Part shown: positions 33,512 through 45,599 of the stretch, piece by piece | How positions within the stretch are numbered: the stretch's first letter is position 1 | Layout: every line of letters starts with the position of its first letter | Source of the DNA: Synaphobranchus kaupii | Taxonomy: Eukaryota; Chordata; Actinopteri; Anguilliformes; Synaphobranchidae | Assembly: GCA_029718625.1 (NCBI GenBank) | Contig: CM056376.1 | Span: 77,437,386-77,501,385 of the forward strand | Reading direction: 5' to 3' | DNA: 64,000 nucleotides | Notes under the pieces: model-generated | Told to the model about the DNA's origin: nothing | Database searches by the model: none | Seen by the model: only the letters and a program-made list of their open reading frames with translations | Program-made: the position numbers and the translations under genes

Positions 33512-34790
33512 TTGTTTTTGGTTGGTCGCGATTTCTGTGCATTGTCTGTACAATTGAGCTCAGCACAGCAGCAATTCTATTCCATTGCGGGAAGTGCACC
33601 CCATGTGTCCCTGTGCAAAGCCTCAAATAAAAAATGGGAGGACACAGGGCCATGGGTGAAATTATGTTTGGATACCACGGACTGGGAAAAGACAGGGGAA
33701 TTTTCAAAATATTCTCCCTCTCTGCATGTCACTGCGCACCAGTTTCCGAACTCTCTGACAGCTGTCTGCAGCATTCATGAGTTGTTGTGTGACACTCAAG
33801 CCTATTTGCATTTGTCAGACCCGAGATTCAGTGCAATTCCCTCTCAATTGTGGGCAACGTCCCAATATGATGTGGGGCTCATAGCTGGAGTTACTCCACT
33901 TCAAGTAACCCCTAAATCTGAATACAGACCATGCAAACGTCAATATCCCCTACGCCCAGAAGCCGAAGACTGCATTGTCCCTGTGTTTGATGCGTTGCTA
34001 AAAGCTGGTGTTGTGGTTCCCTGTCCTGATTCTCCATGCAACACTCCTATCTTGCCTGTAAAAAAGCCTGATGGGTCTTAACGTTTTGTGCAAGATTACT
34101 AGCTGTAAACAGCGCCATTCAACAGCGCGCCCCAGTTGTGCCCAACCCCCCCACTACCATCCTTGCTCAAAGTCCCGGGCAATGCTAAATATTTTTCTGT
34201 GATCGATCTAGCAAATGCATTCTTTAGTATTCCGAAGGTATAATATATTCCATAATAGTATATATTATGTTCATGTAAATTCCCAGTACTGGTTTTCCTT
34301 CACATTTAAGGCAAAAAGGTATACCTGGTCTCGCAAGGCTATGCTGAATCACCAGCAGTTTTTTTTTTTTAGCAGCGCTGCAGGAAAACTTGGAACAGTT
34401 CCAGTTTTCTTCAAGCCAAAGTGCTTTGATTCAATAAGTTGACAATCTCCTCGTGTGCTCTCCAGACGAGCACAGCTGTATTCAGGATTCACTTGAACTG
34501 TTGACATTTTTAGCCACACAGGGCCACAAAGTTAAACAAGAGAAATTGCAATTTGGTTTACCTACTGTTACCTACTTAGGACACACAATTTCTGAAGGCA
34601 AGTCTTTGGGAACTGACAGAATCCAGGCGATTCTTGACCTCCCTAAACCGGTTACAAAAAAGCAAGTAATGTCTTTTCTAGGCATGACAGGGTACTGTAG
34701 GCAATGCATTTCTGATTACGCAGAAATTTTTTCAGAAATTGAAACAACAATTGGCCTCTTCTCCTACTTTGGGCCTGCCTGACATGAATA
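33512..34790 (+). pseudogene. Retroviral reverse transcriptase, inactivated
   Basis: The fingers region at 33880-34080 reads LRPEAEDCIVPVFDALLKAG and PILPVKKPDGS, then a stop. The palm is in pieces: FSVIDLANAFFSI near 34190 (first catalytic aspartate present), and at 34435-34450 the normally YxDD motif is reduced to stop-VDN. The thumb and connection (VTYLGHTISEG, VMSFLGMTGYCRQ) are readable at 34453-34782. Loss of the YxDD tyrosine and last aspartate makes it dead beyond the frameshifts. Confidence 0.85.
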
Positions 34791-35893
34791 AACCTTTTCT
34801 CTTGACTGTTGATGAGAAGGGCGGCTACATGTCTAGTGTTCTTTTGCAAAAGCATGGTGATAAACACAGGCCTGTTGCGTACTATTCTCAGCGACTTGAT
34901 GCTGTTTCTAGGGGCCTTCCTCCTTGTTTGCGCTCCATTTCAGCAGCGGCTTTGGCGGTAACTGCATCTGCATCACTTGTCGCCTATCGGCCTCTCACTG
35001 TCCTTGTTCCTCATGCGGTAGCAGAAATTCTGTTAAAGCAAAAGACGGCCCATTTCTCACCAGCTCGAATGCTTCACTATCAACATGTGTTGCTCTCTTT
35101 GCCAAATGTTACAGTCAAGCGATGCAATGTTCTGAATCCCGCTACTCTTTTGCTTTCACCTGACGATGGGGAGCCACATAATTGTGTTCATGTGTTAGAT
35201 CAAATTCTCTCCCCCTGTCCTGACCTTGCCACCACTCCTCTCTCAAATGCAGACTTTGATATGTTTGTTGACGGTTCTGCCAGTCGATGTCCCCTCACAG
35301 GTGACAGTCGGGTTGGGTATGCAGTGGTGACACATCATCAGGTTCTGGAGTCAGCCCGCCTTCCTGGACACCTCTCAGCACAGGCAGCTGAACTGTTCGC
35401 TCTTACACACGCTTGCCATTTGGCTGAAGGTAAAACTGTAAATATTTTCACTGACAGCAGATATGCTTTTGGAGTTGTGCACGACTTTGGAACTCTTTGG
35501 CAGCATAGAGGCTTCCTTACCTCTACAGGGAAAACTATACAGAATGGACACTTAGTGAGCTGCCTCTTACAGGCACTTCTTTTGCCTGCTGCCATTGCTA
35601 TCTGTAAGTGCTCCGCTCACACAAACCAGACAGATGCTATCTCTCAAGGGAATGCTGACGAGGCAGCCAAAGCAGCTGCCTCTGCCCCCCCTCACACAAC
35701 TCTCAGTCTGCTCACACAGGCTGCTGTTCCCACAGACACTCCATTGGACTCTGTACAGGACTGCCAATCTGGAGCCACGCCCCAGGAAAAGGCCAAATGG
35801 AAGCGGGACGGCACCTACACTGATGGGGTCTGGCTAGGCCCTACTGGTAAACCTGTTTGCCTCGTTTTTTATTTCCCTATTATGCTAAATTGA
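34739..35893 (+). pseudogene. Connection and RNase H domain, open frame
   Basis: The longest open stretch in the provirus, 384 codons. The connection domain is followed by RNase H with all four acidic residues visible: D in MFVDGSASR, E in AQAAELFALTHA, D in IFTDSRYAFG and D in GNADEAAKAA. A linker towards integrase follows (KAKWKRDGTYTDGVWLGPTG). After one frame change around 35870, YYAKLTHGLDHVSKGGL and SLMSRHWDTS continue into the N-terminal part of integrase to about 35960, where the sequence jumps into LTR. It is not translated as a unit, since upstream pol is broken. Confidence 0.85.
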
Positions 35894-35962
35894 CACATGG
35901 ACTGGATCATGTGTCAAAAGGAGGGTTGATATCTTTGATGTCCAGACACTGGGACACAAGCA

Positions 35963-36095
35963 GATCTGGTAAGATCCTCTCCCTATGGTTTATCTCCAAA
36001 TAAACTTCTTTTTCTCATTCTATTACATGGTTTTGTTTGTGGTTCTGTTTGGACAGACTTGCTCACTGAGTGTTAAAAGGGAAAAATCCACGACA
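35963..36095 (+). repeat. 3' LTR remnant (R-U5 only)
   Basis: Matches 31230-31374, including AATAAA at 35999-36004 and the CCACGACA end. It begins with GATCTGGTAAGATCC directly after the integrase stub; the same 15-mer is in the 5' LTR. U3 is absent. Confidence 0.88.
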
Positions 36096-37038
36096 CATAT
36101 ATGTATGGAACGCTTACAATCGCATCTATCCAATAGTAATATGAGCGGTACCCTGAGATCAATATAACTTGACCTTTCACCTCTTATGATGTAATAAGGC
36201 AATTTCGCAATGCCTGTATAAGAAGCTTAATAACCATCTACAGTTTTATCTGGTTCTACCTATAGTAGTGCAAGTTGAAAGAATACCAAAAAAGTTTTAA
36301 AATGATGTATGATATGTATATCAGCAAAAATAACCCTCTTCATGAGAAGAATCGTAACCTGAGGCTTCAGAATTTTGATGGAATGCTTGGGGAGCTGCAT
36401 TGGCATCTATAGACTAGGAGTGTTTCTCAATACCAAGTCCGCACAAGTACGGACTTGTGACGCAGTGTCAAGTGTCCCGAAAAAAGGGCAATTGCAGAAA
36501 CACGTTATTGTGAATAGGGTGACGTCATATAACTGGTCAGGTTCTGTTCCAAAGCCAAGAACGCAAAAAAGCGAGGACACTCAAAGATCCCGGAAATGTA
36601 CTTGATCCGCCCCAAATGTCGAGGATGCATCGGATGCAAAACTGATGCAAACTCGCCAAACGAGGAAATTGACTTGGATATCCCATCATTCATTGCGCGA
36701 ACCAATGACATATGACACGGGGGGGGGGGGGGGTTAATGCTATACTGTATTTGTAAAAATAAATGCTAAAAAATTACTGTTCACATGTGACTTTCATATG
36801 ATCGCGTAAAAGCCTACTTTGTTTAATCTTGTTTTGGCGCGTCATTCCTATTGCACTCCAGGAGATGGCACCGATTCACCAAAAAGCTGATTACAGTAGC
36901 AGCCGTCTGTGTTACAAAGCTAGCTAGGTAGGCTACTTGTATATTGCTCTTACAACAACATAACATTAACGGCTTTAGCTAATCATCGCGATCCAGTCCT
37001 TTTGTGCTTTTGACATACAATCTATATTAAAATATTAA
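36096..37038. other. Non-coding, G-run at 36719
   Basis: From 36420 the sequence TGTTTCTCAATACCAAGTCC resembles a dispersed fish repeat end. A run of about 14 G lies at 36720-36733. No coding sequence recognised. Confidence 0.4.
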
Positions 37039-37267
37039 TGGAAGAAGTTTGGAACCACCAAGAATCTTCCTAGACCTGGCCGCCCGGCCAAACTGAGCAA
37101 TCGGGGAAGACGGGCCTTGGCCAGGGAGGTGAGCAGGAACCCGAGGGTCACTCTGACAGAGCTCCAGCGTATCCTTGTGGAGATGGGAGAACCTTTCAGA
37201 AGATCAACCATCCAGGCAGCACTCCACCAATCAGGCCTTTATGGTAGAGTGGCCAGACGGAAGCCAC
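37039..37267 (+). pseudogene. Tc1 transposase fragment (family C)
   Basis: Plus strand: WKKFGTTKNLPRPGRPAKLS, then a NRGRRALAREVSRNPRVTL region and GLYGRVARRKPL. This is nearly identical to residues about 44-120 of the transposase at 60936-61954. Only the DNA-binding part is left, and both ends are abrupt. The right end runs into a perfect palindrome. Confidence 0.88.
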
Positions 37268-37307
37268 TTGCCAAGTGGGCGTGTAAATTTACACGCCCAC
37301 TTGGCAA
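37268..37307. repeat. 40-bp perfect palindrome
   Basis: Two 20-bp arms with no spacer, centre between 37287 and 37288 (TGTAAA|TTTACA). The outer arm sequence is TTGCCAAGTGGGCG. A second foldback follows: AGGTATACGT at 37340-37349 and ACGTATACCT at 37356-37365. Confidence 0.97.
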
Positions 37308-37746
37308 ACTGTACTCTTTCAAAAACGAGAAAGTGGTAAAGGTATACGTAAAAATGACGTATACCTCTACCAAACTTTATATTCAAATATTTCAGTAGAT
37401 TTTATTTTTTGGCCAGCCACAAAGAGAGACTTAATTAGTTGCGCCTTGATCTGTTAAATAAGGTAAAAAAATTTTTTTTACCCTTTAAACCAAGGATGTG
37501 CAGGGAATATTTTTTGAGATACTGACACTTAAATAAGACTAGTAGAAACTAGGTGGAATTGCCTCTGGAGGGCCAAAGTTGATAGGGTTAAAATAATTTG
37601 TTCAATAGCTGACAAAAGATTATACCCCGGCCCCGAAAGGATATGTTCATACCTGGTTGTCAAGTTAATTTTAGAAAAGAATTTACAAGTTTTAAATTGC
37701 AACTTGATTGATCTATTGTCCAATCAATACTGTAGATAGACAAATA

Positions 37747-39275
37747 CACTACTCACAAAAAGTTAGGGATATTCGGCTTTCGGGTGAAATTTCAGGATGA
37801 ACCTAAAATGCACTATAACCTTTACAGGTGAAATTAATTTGACCTTCTCTAAACTTTTGAATGCACATGTCCAACTATTCAATGTTTCAGTACTTTTTGC
37901 ACAACTTGCTGTTCTCTAACAAGGAGCTGAACGGCAAAATTCACAACAGGTGTTTGATCCATGAATCGACCAATAAATTTCCTGGTTCAATTAGAATTGG
38001 TATTTAAACAGTCCTCTTCATCATGCTGTTCACATTTTGACATCATGAGACCAAGACGACACCTAACAATTGATCAACAGTACCTCGCCATTGCGAGGCT
38101 TCAAACAGGATGTTCTCAGAGGGAAGTGGCCACTGAGCTTAGTGTCACAGAGTGTCATCAGCAGGTTGCAACAGAGATACAGAGAGACTGGAAGAGTCAC
38201 AGAAAGGCATAGAAGTGGACGTCCTTTGGCCACATCCCACACTGATGACCGCTTCATTGTGAACAGTGCCCTGCGGAACCGGATGATGAATGCCACTCAA
38301 CTCCAGGCACATTTAAGGGAGGTGAGAGGCACCCAAGTGTCACGTCAGACCATTCGAAACCGTTTACATCAGCGTGGTCTGCGTGCTAGACGACCTGCAA
38401 GGGTACCTGACCACATCACCAGGCACAGGCGTCATCGTCTTGCATGGGCCAGGGAGCATTTACGCTGGACGAGGGACCAGTGGGCCTCAGTGCTGTTCTC
38501 TGATGAAAGTCGATTCACGTTGAGCAGAAATGATGGCCGCCAACGATGTTGGAGACGTCAAGGAGAGCGCTATGCATCAGCCACTGTTGTCACCAGACGA
38601 CCCTTTGGTGGTGGCGGTGTTACAGTGTGGGCAGGTGTGTCTAGTCAATACAGAACTGCCCTACACTTTGTGAATGGTACAGTGACAAGCCCATACTACC
38701 TGAATAACATCATTAATCCAGTCATTGTGCCCCTGCATGAACAACACAGGCCTAATTTCATCTTCATGGACGACAATGCTCCAGCTCATCGAGGTCGCAT
38801 CATTAGGGAAAGGCTGCTGGAGACTGGGGTACCTCAAATGGAGTGGCCTGCACTTTCTCCAGACCTGAATCCCATAGAAAACCTATGGGATCAGCTGACT
38901 CACCGTGTAGAGGCTCGTAACTCTGTACCCCAGAACCTCAATGACCTGAGGGCCGCCCTTCAAGAAGAGTGGGATGCCATGCCTCAGCAGACAATAAGTC
39001 GACTTGTGAACAGCATGAGACGTCGTTGTCAAGCTGTAATTGATGCTCAAGGGCACATGACAAGTTATTGAGACATTGACATTTTTGTTGTGGTATACCC
39101 ACCACTGTTGTTGGCTTTTGTTTCAATAAATTGTTTGAGATGAGGAAATCACCATTGCATGCTTCTACTTAAATGCCCTACCTTCATGATACGTATAATA
39201 TCACTGTAGCGTGAACTTACATTTTCCATAAATTTCACCCGAAAGCCAAATATCCCTAACTTTTTGTGAGTAGTG
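37747..39275 (+). mobile_element. Tc1-like transposon B, copy 2
   Basis: A 1529-bp element, plus orientation, TIRs starting CACTACTCACAAAAAGTTAG, flanked by TA at 37745-37746 and 39276-39277. Nearly identical to copies at 19410 and 58005. Confidence 0.96.
38045..39071 (+). pseudogene. Tc1 transposase, copy 2, one frameshift
   Basis: Starts MRPRRHL at 38045 and ends at 39071, with the same domains and catalytic motifs as copy 1 ([30 protein letters not shown]). The only large lesion is a 2-base loss near 38139 (GCTTAGTGTC where copy 1 has GCTTAGAGTGTC), which shifts the frame in the first DNA-binding domain. Everything after is open to the stop, including the codon that is a stop in copy 1. 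Confidence 0.94.
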
Positions 39276-39277
39276 TA

Positions 39278-39597
39278 CATAGATGCAATGGAAAGATAGT
39301 GGCAGTGGCAGCAGCAGCAACATTGCATTTTATTCATATTGTGCTTTTCATTCACCGAAAGCACCGATGCAGAGAATTGTTCAACCATATAGTGTAGTCA
39401 TTTTTAAACCATTTTTAGATTATTAAGATTATTTCCAGTATAAATGATTGCCATTTGACACTTTGATGTGACAAAGTTTGAATGACCACATTTTGTTCAG
39501 ATGGTAAGATGAACACAGGGACAAGTTAATTTAGGAATCATTGGGTAGCATTGCTTTGGAATAGAGCTTGGTTAATTTGCATGGGCAAAGATAGCCA
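39278..39597. other. Non-coding
   Basis: No gene or element ends identified. Confidence 0.4.
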
Positions 39598-39602
39598 TTA
39601 TT

Positions 39603-42060
39603 AGGGGACCGTGCAGCGAAGCTGCAGGTACCCTATTTTTTTTGTTCAGATTTTTTTTCTTTTTTCTTTTTCTCCCCTTTCACCTAAAATTCCCGTGAGC
39701 TGGTTTGTCCTAGAATCACCAGACTTGGCACGCTTGTTGGGATTTCCAAACTCTTGACACGCCCACTGCCGACGTCCCGTTTCACCTAGAGTCACAAAAT
39801 TTGGTATGCATGTCCATTTGTTCATTCTGAACAAATTTGCCTCAAGGACCCATAAAGTCCGCCATATTGGATTTTTTGCTAATTAGCATTTTTTGTAAAA
39901 CGCTTAAAATGCTACTCCTCCTACAGAATTTGACCTATTGAGATGAAACCTGGTATACACACTCCTTAGACCATGTCTCATAAATGTTATATTCAGAATT
40001 CTGATATTTTCAAAGATGGCCGAATGACGAGCCAATGAAATTTCACTGGGCGTGGCTTATCACAAAAATGCTAATAATTCCAAAACGATTTGACAGAAAG
40101 CTATGAAACTTGGTAGGTCTGTTAACAGTGCCATTATGACTAGACATGTACAGTTTTATCCCAATCTATCCATGTGGTGGCGCTATAGAGTTCCAAATAT
40201 AAAGAAATATAAAAAAATTCACTAAAAATCACAGTTCCTTTGCAGAGATGTATAACTTGCTACAGTGACAAAGAGCCGGATTTGGATCATAGAACTTTAC
40301 TAATTTGGTGGGCGCCATCTTGAATTTGCTGACATTTTGGCTTAAATGTACTCATTTATTACTTCTTTGAGTTTTTCCTTAACCGCTTGCCTGATTAGCA
40401 TGAAACTTGGCAGATAGTTAGAAGTTGTCATGATACAAGCTCACACCGAATTTCGTGGCGATAGGCCAGTTGGTGGCGCTGTAGTGCACGTGTAAATATT
40501 GTGACATTGACACGCCCACTGCCGACGCCCCGTTTGACCTAGTCACAAAATGTGGTGTACAGGTCCCTCTGCTCATGCTGAACAAATGTACCGCAAGGAT
40601 CCATGAAGTCAGCCATATTTGATTTTCCGCTAATTAGCATTTTTTGTAAAACACTTAAAATGCTACTCCTCCTACAAAATTTGGCCAATTTACATGAAAC
40701 GAGGTAGACAAACTCCATCGACCATGCTTCATAAAAGTTATATTCAGAATTTTGATATTTTAAAAGATGGCCGAATGACGAGCCAATTAATTTTCAATGG
40801 GCGTGACTTATCACAAAAATGCTGATAATTCCAAAATCATTTGACAGAAAGTTATGAAACCTGGTAGATCTATTAAGAGTAACATGAGGAATTGACCTCT
40901 ACAGTTTCAACCCAATCGAGCCACGTGGTGGCGCTATATAGATCGAAATATAAGAAAATATTTAAAAATTCACTAAAAATCATTGACACGCCCACTGCAT
41001 ACGCCCCGTTTTATCTAGTCACAAAATGTGGGATAGAGGTCCATCTGCTCATGCTGAACAAATTTGCCACAAGGAAACATCAAGTTAGCCCTATTGAATT
41101 TTCCGCTAATTAGCATTACTTGTAAAACACTTAAAATACTACTCCTCCTATAAATTTTGACCAATTTACATGAAACTTGGTAAACACACTCCTTACACCA
41201 TGCATCATAAAACCTATATACAGAATTTTGATATTTTAAAAGATGGCCGAATGACGAGCCAATAAATATCCAGTGGGCGTGGCTTATCACAAAAATGCTA
41301 ATAATTCCAAAACCATTTCACAGAAAGTTATGAAACTTGGAAAGTCTTTTAAGAGTAACATCTTGACCTGACCTCTCCAGTTTCAACCCAATCGAGCCAT
41401 ATGGTGGCGCTATAGAGATCCAAATATAAGAAAATATTTAAAAATTCACTAAAAATCACTGACAAGCCCACTGCCGACGCCCCGTTTGATCTACAGTCAC
41501 ATAAGTTGGTGGATACATCCCGCTACTCCTGCCCAACAAATTTGCCTCAAGAAACCATGAAGTCTGCCATCTTCGATTTTCCGCTAATTAGCATTTTTTG
41601 TAAAACACTTAAAATGCTACTCCTCCTGCAGAATTTGACCAATTTGCACCAAACCTGTTCAAGGTACTCAAACCGCTTCCCTACATACACGCATTACTTT
41701 ATTAAGGTGTATGTCAAAAATTGGCCGAATGAGCAGCCAATGGATTTTGCATTGGGCGTGGCTTATCGCAAAAATGCTAGTACTTCTAAAACCGTTTGAT
41801 ATAAAGTTCTGAAACTTGGTGGGTTGATTGAGAGTTAGATCAAGACTTGAGCCCTGCAGTTTTAACCCAATCAATCTGCGTGGTGGCACTAAAGAAATAC
41901 AAATGTTGGGATGGCAGGTATGCCATCCGCCAAGTACACTATCTCTGCTTAACAGGCCGTCTACCTACTATAGCAACTGTGAAAGTTCCTGTAGCTTAGT
42001 GGTTAAGGCATTTGACTGCCGTGTAGTAGGTTGGTGGTTCGATCCCCACCTGTTCCCGAG
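39603..42060. repeat. Dispersed element with ~475-bp internal repeats
   Basis: Starts AGGGGACCGTGCAGCGAAGC. Contains at least four diverged copies of a block including GACACGCCCACTGCCGACG (near 39757, 40507, 40983 and 41460), GCTAATTAGCATTTTTTGTA, AAGATGGCCGAATGACGAGC, GGGCGTGGCTTATCACAAAA and GTGGTGGCGCTATA. Spacing of the last three is about 475 bases. The partner end GCACGGTCCCCGGAAATCGC is at 44599-44620, beyond a Harbinger insertion, so the whole element spans about 39600-44640. No protein is encoded. Superfamily not identified. Confidence 0.7.
41990..42060 (+). repeat. tRNA-like SINE head or tRNA relic
   Basis: An A box (TAGCTTAGTGGTTAAGG) and a B box (GGTTCGATCCC) with a good T-stem GGTGG/CCACC and a plausible D-stem. 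The acceptor and anticodon stems do not pair, so it is not a functional tRNA gene. A T-run follows (42061), which could act as a Pol III stop. Confidence 0.55.
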
Positions 42061-42455
42061 TTTTTTTTGAGGCATACAATGTGCACGACATTGTAAGAAT
42101 GTTCTTTTTATTGCAAAGGCTAGGAAATTTCACAATATTACCTGTTATCTGTTTGAATTATGAAGTCAGTAAGCCAAAACAATCTGATACCGCAACACAC
42201 AAGTCTTATTTGGCCTCCTCATTTCTGTTAACCTGCTTTGGCCTAGTGGATACAATCTTGGCTTTCTATGTATGTGGTCAGCGTTTCAATTCCAGTTTGG
42301 TACCAATGGCTAAGTTAATGTTTGGCAAAACTATTGTGCAAGTGCTAGGCTTCTTTTAATGTTGTTTTCACATTAAGAAACACTTTTTTATTGCCAAAGT
42401 TAAGACATTTAATAGTATTAACTTTTCACTGTTTCACTTGTACTTAAAAGACTTA

Positions 42456-44447
42456 GGGCCCTATCTTGGCGATCTTGGCGCTTAGTCTAAGCGCATGGCG
42501 CTAAGTCCATTTAGGGCGTGTCCAAGTCCACTTTTGCTATTTTAACGGCGTGTTTTTTTGGCGCTAAGCACGGCGCATGGTGCAACTGGGCTGAAGCTAG
42601 TCGCTTCATTAATTATAGGTGTGTCTTGGGCGTGACATTCAACAAACCAATCAAAATGTCATATCCCATTCCCTTTAAAAGCCTGCTTTTCCACCTTGGC
42701 GGATTGCTTATGATGGCGAAACAGACATACTCGTGCGTGTTTAGTGTGATCAAGGAATAGGCTAAATGGAGTATGATCAATATTATTCGGACTAACCATT
42801 AGCCTATGAGTTCCCGGTAATTCCAGACAGGGCTGTTATTTTACAAAATATTTGCGGTTAAATTTCGCGAAAAGGACCTGCAACAGCTGAGAATAAGCTA
42901 TCAATGGCTTCAGTCTCACCTTAGAAAACGCCAAATTAGCCTGCTTGTTCAGCGAATTTCGTTTGATTATGCAATGAAAGTGTCAAACATCAATTCCAAG
43001 AGGCTGTTCTCATGGAGTTCTCGAAGTTCAAGCTTCATCCAAAGATCATTAGGCTACCTGCATAGTAGGCTAATATTGATTAATAACATACATACCGTTA
43101 TTTTGCCTTAATGATGACACTAAATAGCCTACAATAAAGCTGTCAGGTTCGCAACCCATAAGTTCACGCATATTTCCCCTTGTTTAATAATGTCCTGTTT
43201 ATGGAAATGTGACCAACCTGTTTTACTCGTAGCGTAATCCTTTAAAACAATCCACTTTCCCAGGAAGACCGTGAAACGTGCGACTTGGAAACAGAGAACA
43301 TGCAGCTCACGTGCAGAGAATGGCATTAAAATTAATTGTGAATTAATTGTGTAACGTGCTGCAAATTTGTTTTAGTTTCTAATTAGACGCTTAGTTCTCT
43401 TTAAAATCGTTTTGTTCAGTTAAAGAATAACGGGTGAAATCAGCTGGGTTTTAAACGGTGAGAGTATGGAAACCTGGTCGCTGTAATTTAAAAAAATATG
43501 AAGGACGAAGAATAGCTAAGGTTACAATTTAGTTAACATGGTGACATCTCCGTTTTTTAACCATAGGCTATCGAAAAAAACCTTATGCACAGCGAATCCG
43601 CTGTAGCCTAGGCTATTTGAAAAACAATAAATGCAATATTCACTGGACAAGGTTTTGAACTTTTTTCAGTCACAAACCATTATATTTACTTACAGGCTGT
43701 ATTCATAGATAAACAGAGCTGTATTGTAATGACATCTGAAGCGCATTTTCAGAACTTAAATGTCCGTCTATTGCCGTGCGCGAGTTTTCCATTGAATGAC
43801 AATTCACGCATAAGGTGCAAAGACAATTCGCGCATTAGGCTTGATAGCTATAGGTGTTATCAGCTCCTTTTTAATGGATAGCCATTGTCCCGTACCATCG
43901 CACATCGCCTGGATGTTGATGGTGTGGGCTGAGAGCAATGTAATGTGGCATTGTTTCCCTTCGCTGAGGGAAAGGTATGTGGACCTATGGAACCTTTTAT
44001 TATTATGCATTTTTGATATAGCCTACACAATAATAATATTTCACATTGTGATCTAGATATTTTAGTCATGCCTGTGCACGCCCCTGTGTGTAACAGACAG
44101 GAGGGTATGCGCGTTGTGCACACGCCTATGTAGACGCACTTATATGCGCCGTTAAAATAGCATGTAAACAACTGCGACATGACTTTAGACCAGGTTTGTG
44201 GTGGTTCTAGCGCAAGCGCTTTCTGCTGGCTCAAGATAGCAATACGCCAAAAAGAATCCTGGCCACTCCTCATCTTAAGACCAACACGCCCAGTTCACTA
44301 ATGATGGCGCAAGACTAGTTAATGGCGCAATGCTAGTTAAACGGCGTAAGCGTTAGGCGTTATTATGGACCTAGCGCCGGGTATAAGATAGCAAAGACAC
44401 TTGCGTTTGCGTTAGCGCCGCTTTGCGCCGGGTGTAAGATAGGGCCC
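42456..44447. mobile_element. PIF/Harbinger non-autonomous element
   Basis: A 1992-bp element. It begins GGGCCCTATCTTGGCG and ends AAGATAGGGCCC, with an exact TTA duplication at 42453-42455 and 44448-44450. GGCGC-rich subterminal repeats lie at both sides (GGCGCTAAG, AGCGCCG). TTA duplication and end sequence are typical of PIF/Harbinger. No transposase or Myb-like frame is present. It sits inside the element starting at 39603. Confidence 0.9.
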
Positions 44448-44640
44448 TTAATACGCAAGCCTTTACTGGATCGGGTTAAGATACCATCAGCAATGGCAAA
44501 AGCCCTGATTATAAACAAATATTTGTATTTTGGGTCAACCATGTCTAGAGTTGTCTACCATTTTGCAGTTTCTGCATTTGACAAATGCCACTGATGCCGC
44601 ACGGTCCCCGGAAATCGCTGCTTGCAGCTATATTTATTTG

Positions 44641-45599
44641 TTGTAACTTGTATGCATGAGTAACTTGGCTTTTTTTTTTAACGCTGAAAACATTTAAATT
44701 TAGATGGTTGTACTAAATCAAGTACTGCCTTGTATTATAGAAACACCATAAGGCATTGATCTACGATCAAAGTTCACGTGTAGGCATTGCACACTGACAC
44801 TCATAGAACCTACCTGTAAAAGGTCACATCAACTGGCCTTATGGGGGTGCTATAAAAGGTAGGCCTAGATTTGCTCTTCCACAGACTTATTATGCTGCAC
44901 ATGGGTGGCATCCAACATCAGTACAACACATTTGGAATGGCTTTGGCACATGGCTGCATATTCACTGGCTTCAGCGTGGACATCAGCATTTATCACTGCT
45001 TGCAACTATATTTAGCCTATTCTTTCTCTTTTGAATTCAGTGTCTTATATGTACACCCCATATAAAAGCTAAAATTCCTCCAGCATCATTGCTTGTTCTT
45101 GAATTATCCAAGTCACACATACAATAAGGTGTCAACTGTCAGTCTGGGAGCTATTTTAGATGTAGAAAATACCCACCGCTATGAGAGTTACTCGGCTTGG
45201 CCGATTAGCCTCATTAGAAGAAAAGCATGGGATGGAAATTCCATCATCTCTAACCAGTGAATCAATTTTTTAAAGACGTTGCTTCTCTCACAATTTAACT
45301 TGTGAATTGCGATGTCATACCACTCATTTCCATTGCTGTCAAACTATATGGTTCTTGCAAAAATGGAAAGAATACATTCTCAGAGTATCAGATAGCTCAG
45401 AAAGTATTTAATGTATTGTGTAATATGGATCATATGGCTGATTTGGTTGTGTAATCATTTCAAAGAATATTCAGCGTTAACCCAATGGGTCTCAGTTATC
45501 GTAACCACTTCTGAAGTGGAAAAAGAAAAGTAGTATCTGCAAGAGATACATTTATTCTTGGCATGCAACTATGCAGTGTGTGTGGGAGGCGATGGTCCT
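44641..45599. other. Non-coding
   Basis: No gene or repeat ends assigned. Confidence 0.4.

Larger units (their letters stand above)
31090..36095 (+). mobile_element. Endogenous retrovirus, deleted and decayed
   Basis: Plus-strand provirus in the order 5' LTR, tRNA-Ser primer site, gag, protease, reverse transcriptase, RNase H, a stub of integrase, then a truncated 3' LTR. The RNase H is retroviral in type (gamma/epsilon-like). Most of integrase, all of env, the polypurine tract and the 3' U3 are missing. Frames have many stops and shifts. The shared LTR part (31230-31374 against 35963-36095) differs by about six substitutions and a short gap, so it is not a young insertion. The left border is approximate. 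Confidence 0.85.

Noticed and set aside
35881..35962. Start of the 3' LTR directly after the AAAAGGAGGG run as a polypurine tract
   Set aside because: The sequence still reads as integrase (THGLDHVSKGG) there, and similarity to the 5' LTR begins only at about 35963.
41990..42060. Functional tRNA gene
   Set aside because: The A and B boxes are good, but the acceptor and anticodon stems do not pair. It fits a SINE head or relic.
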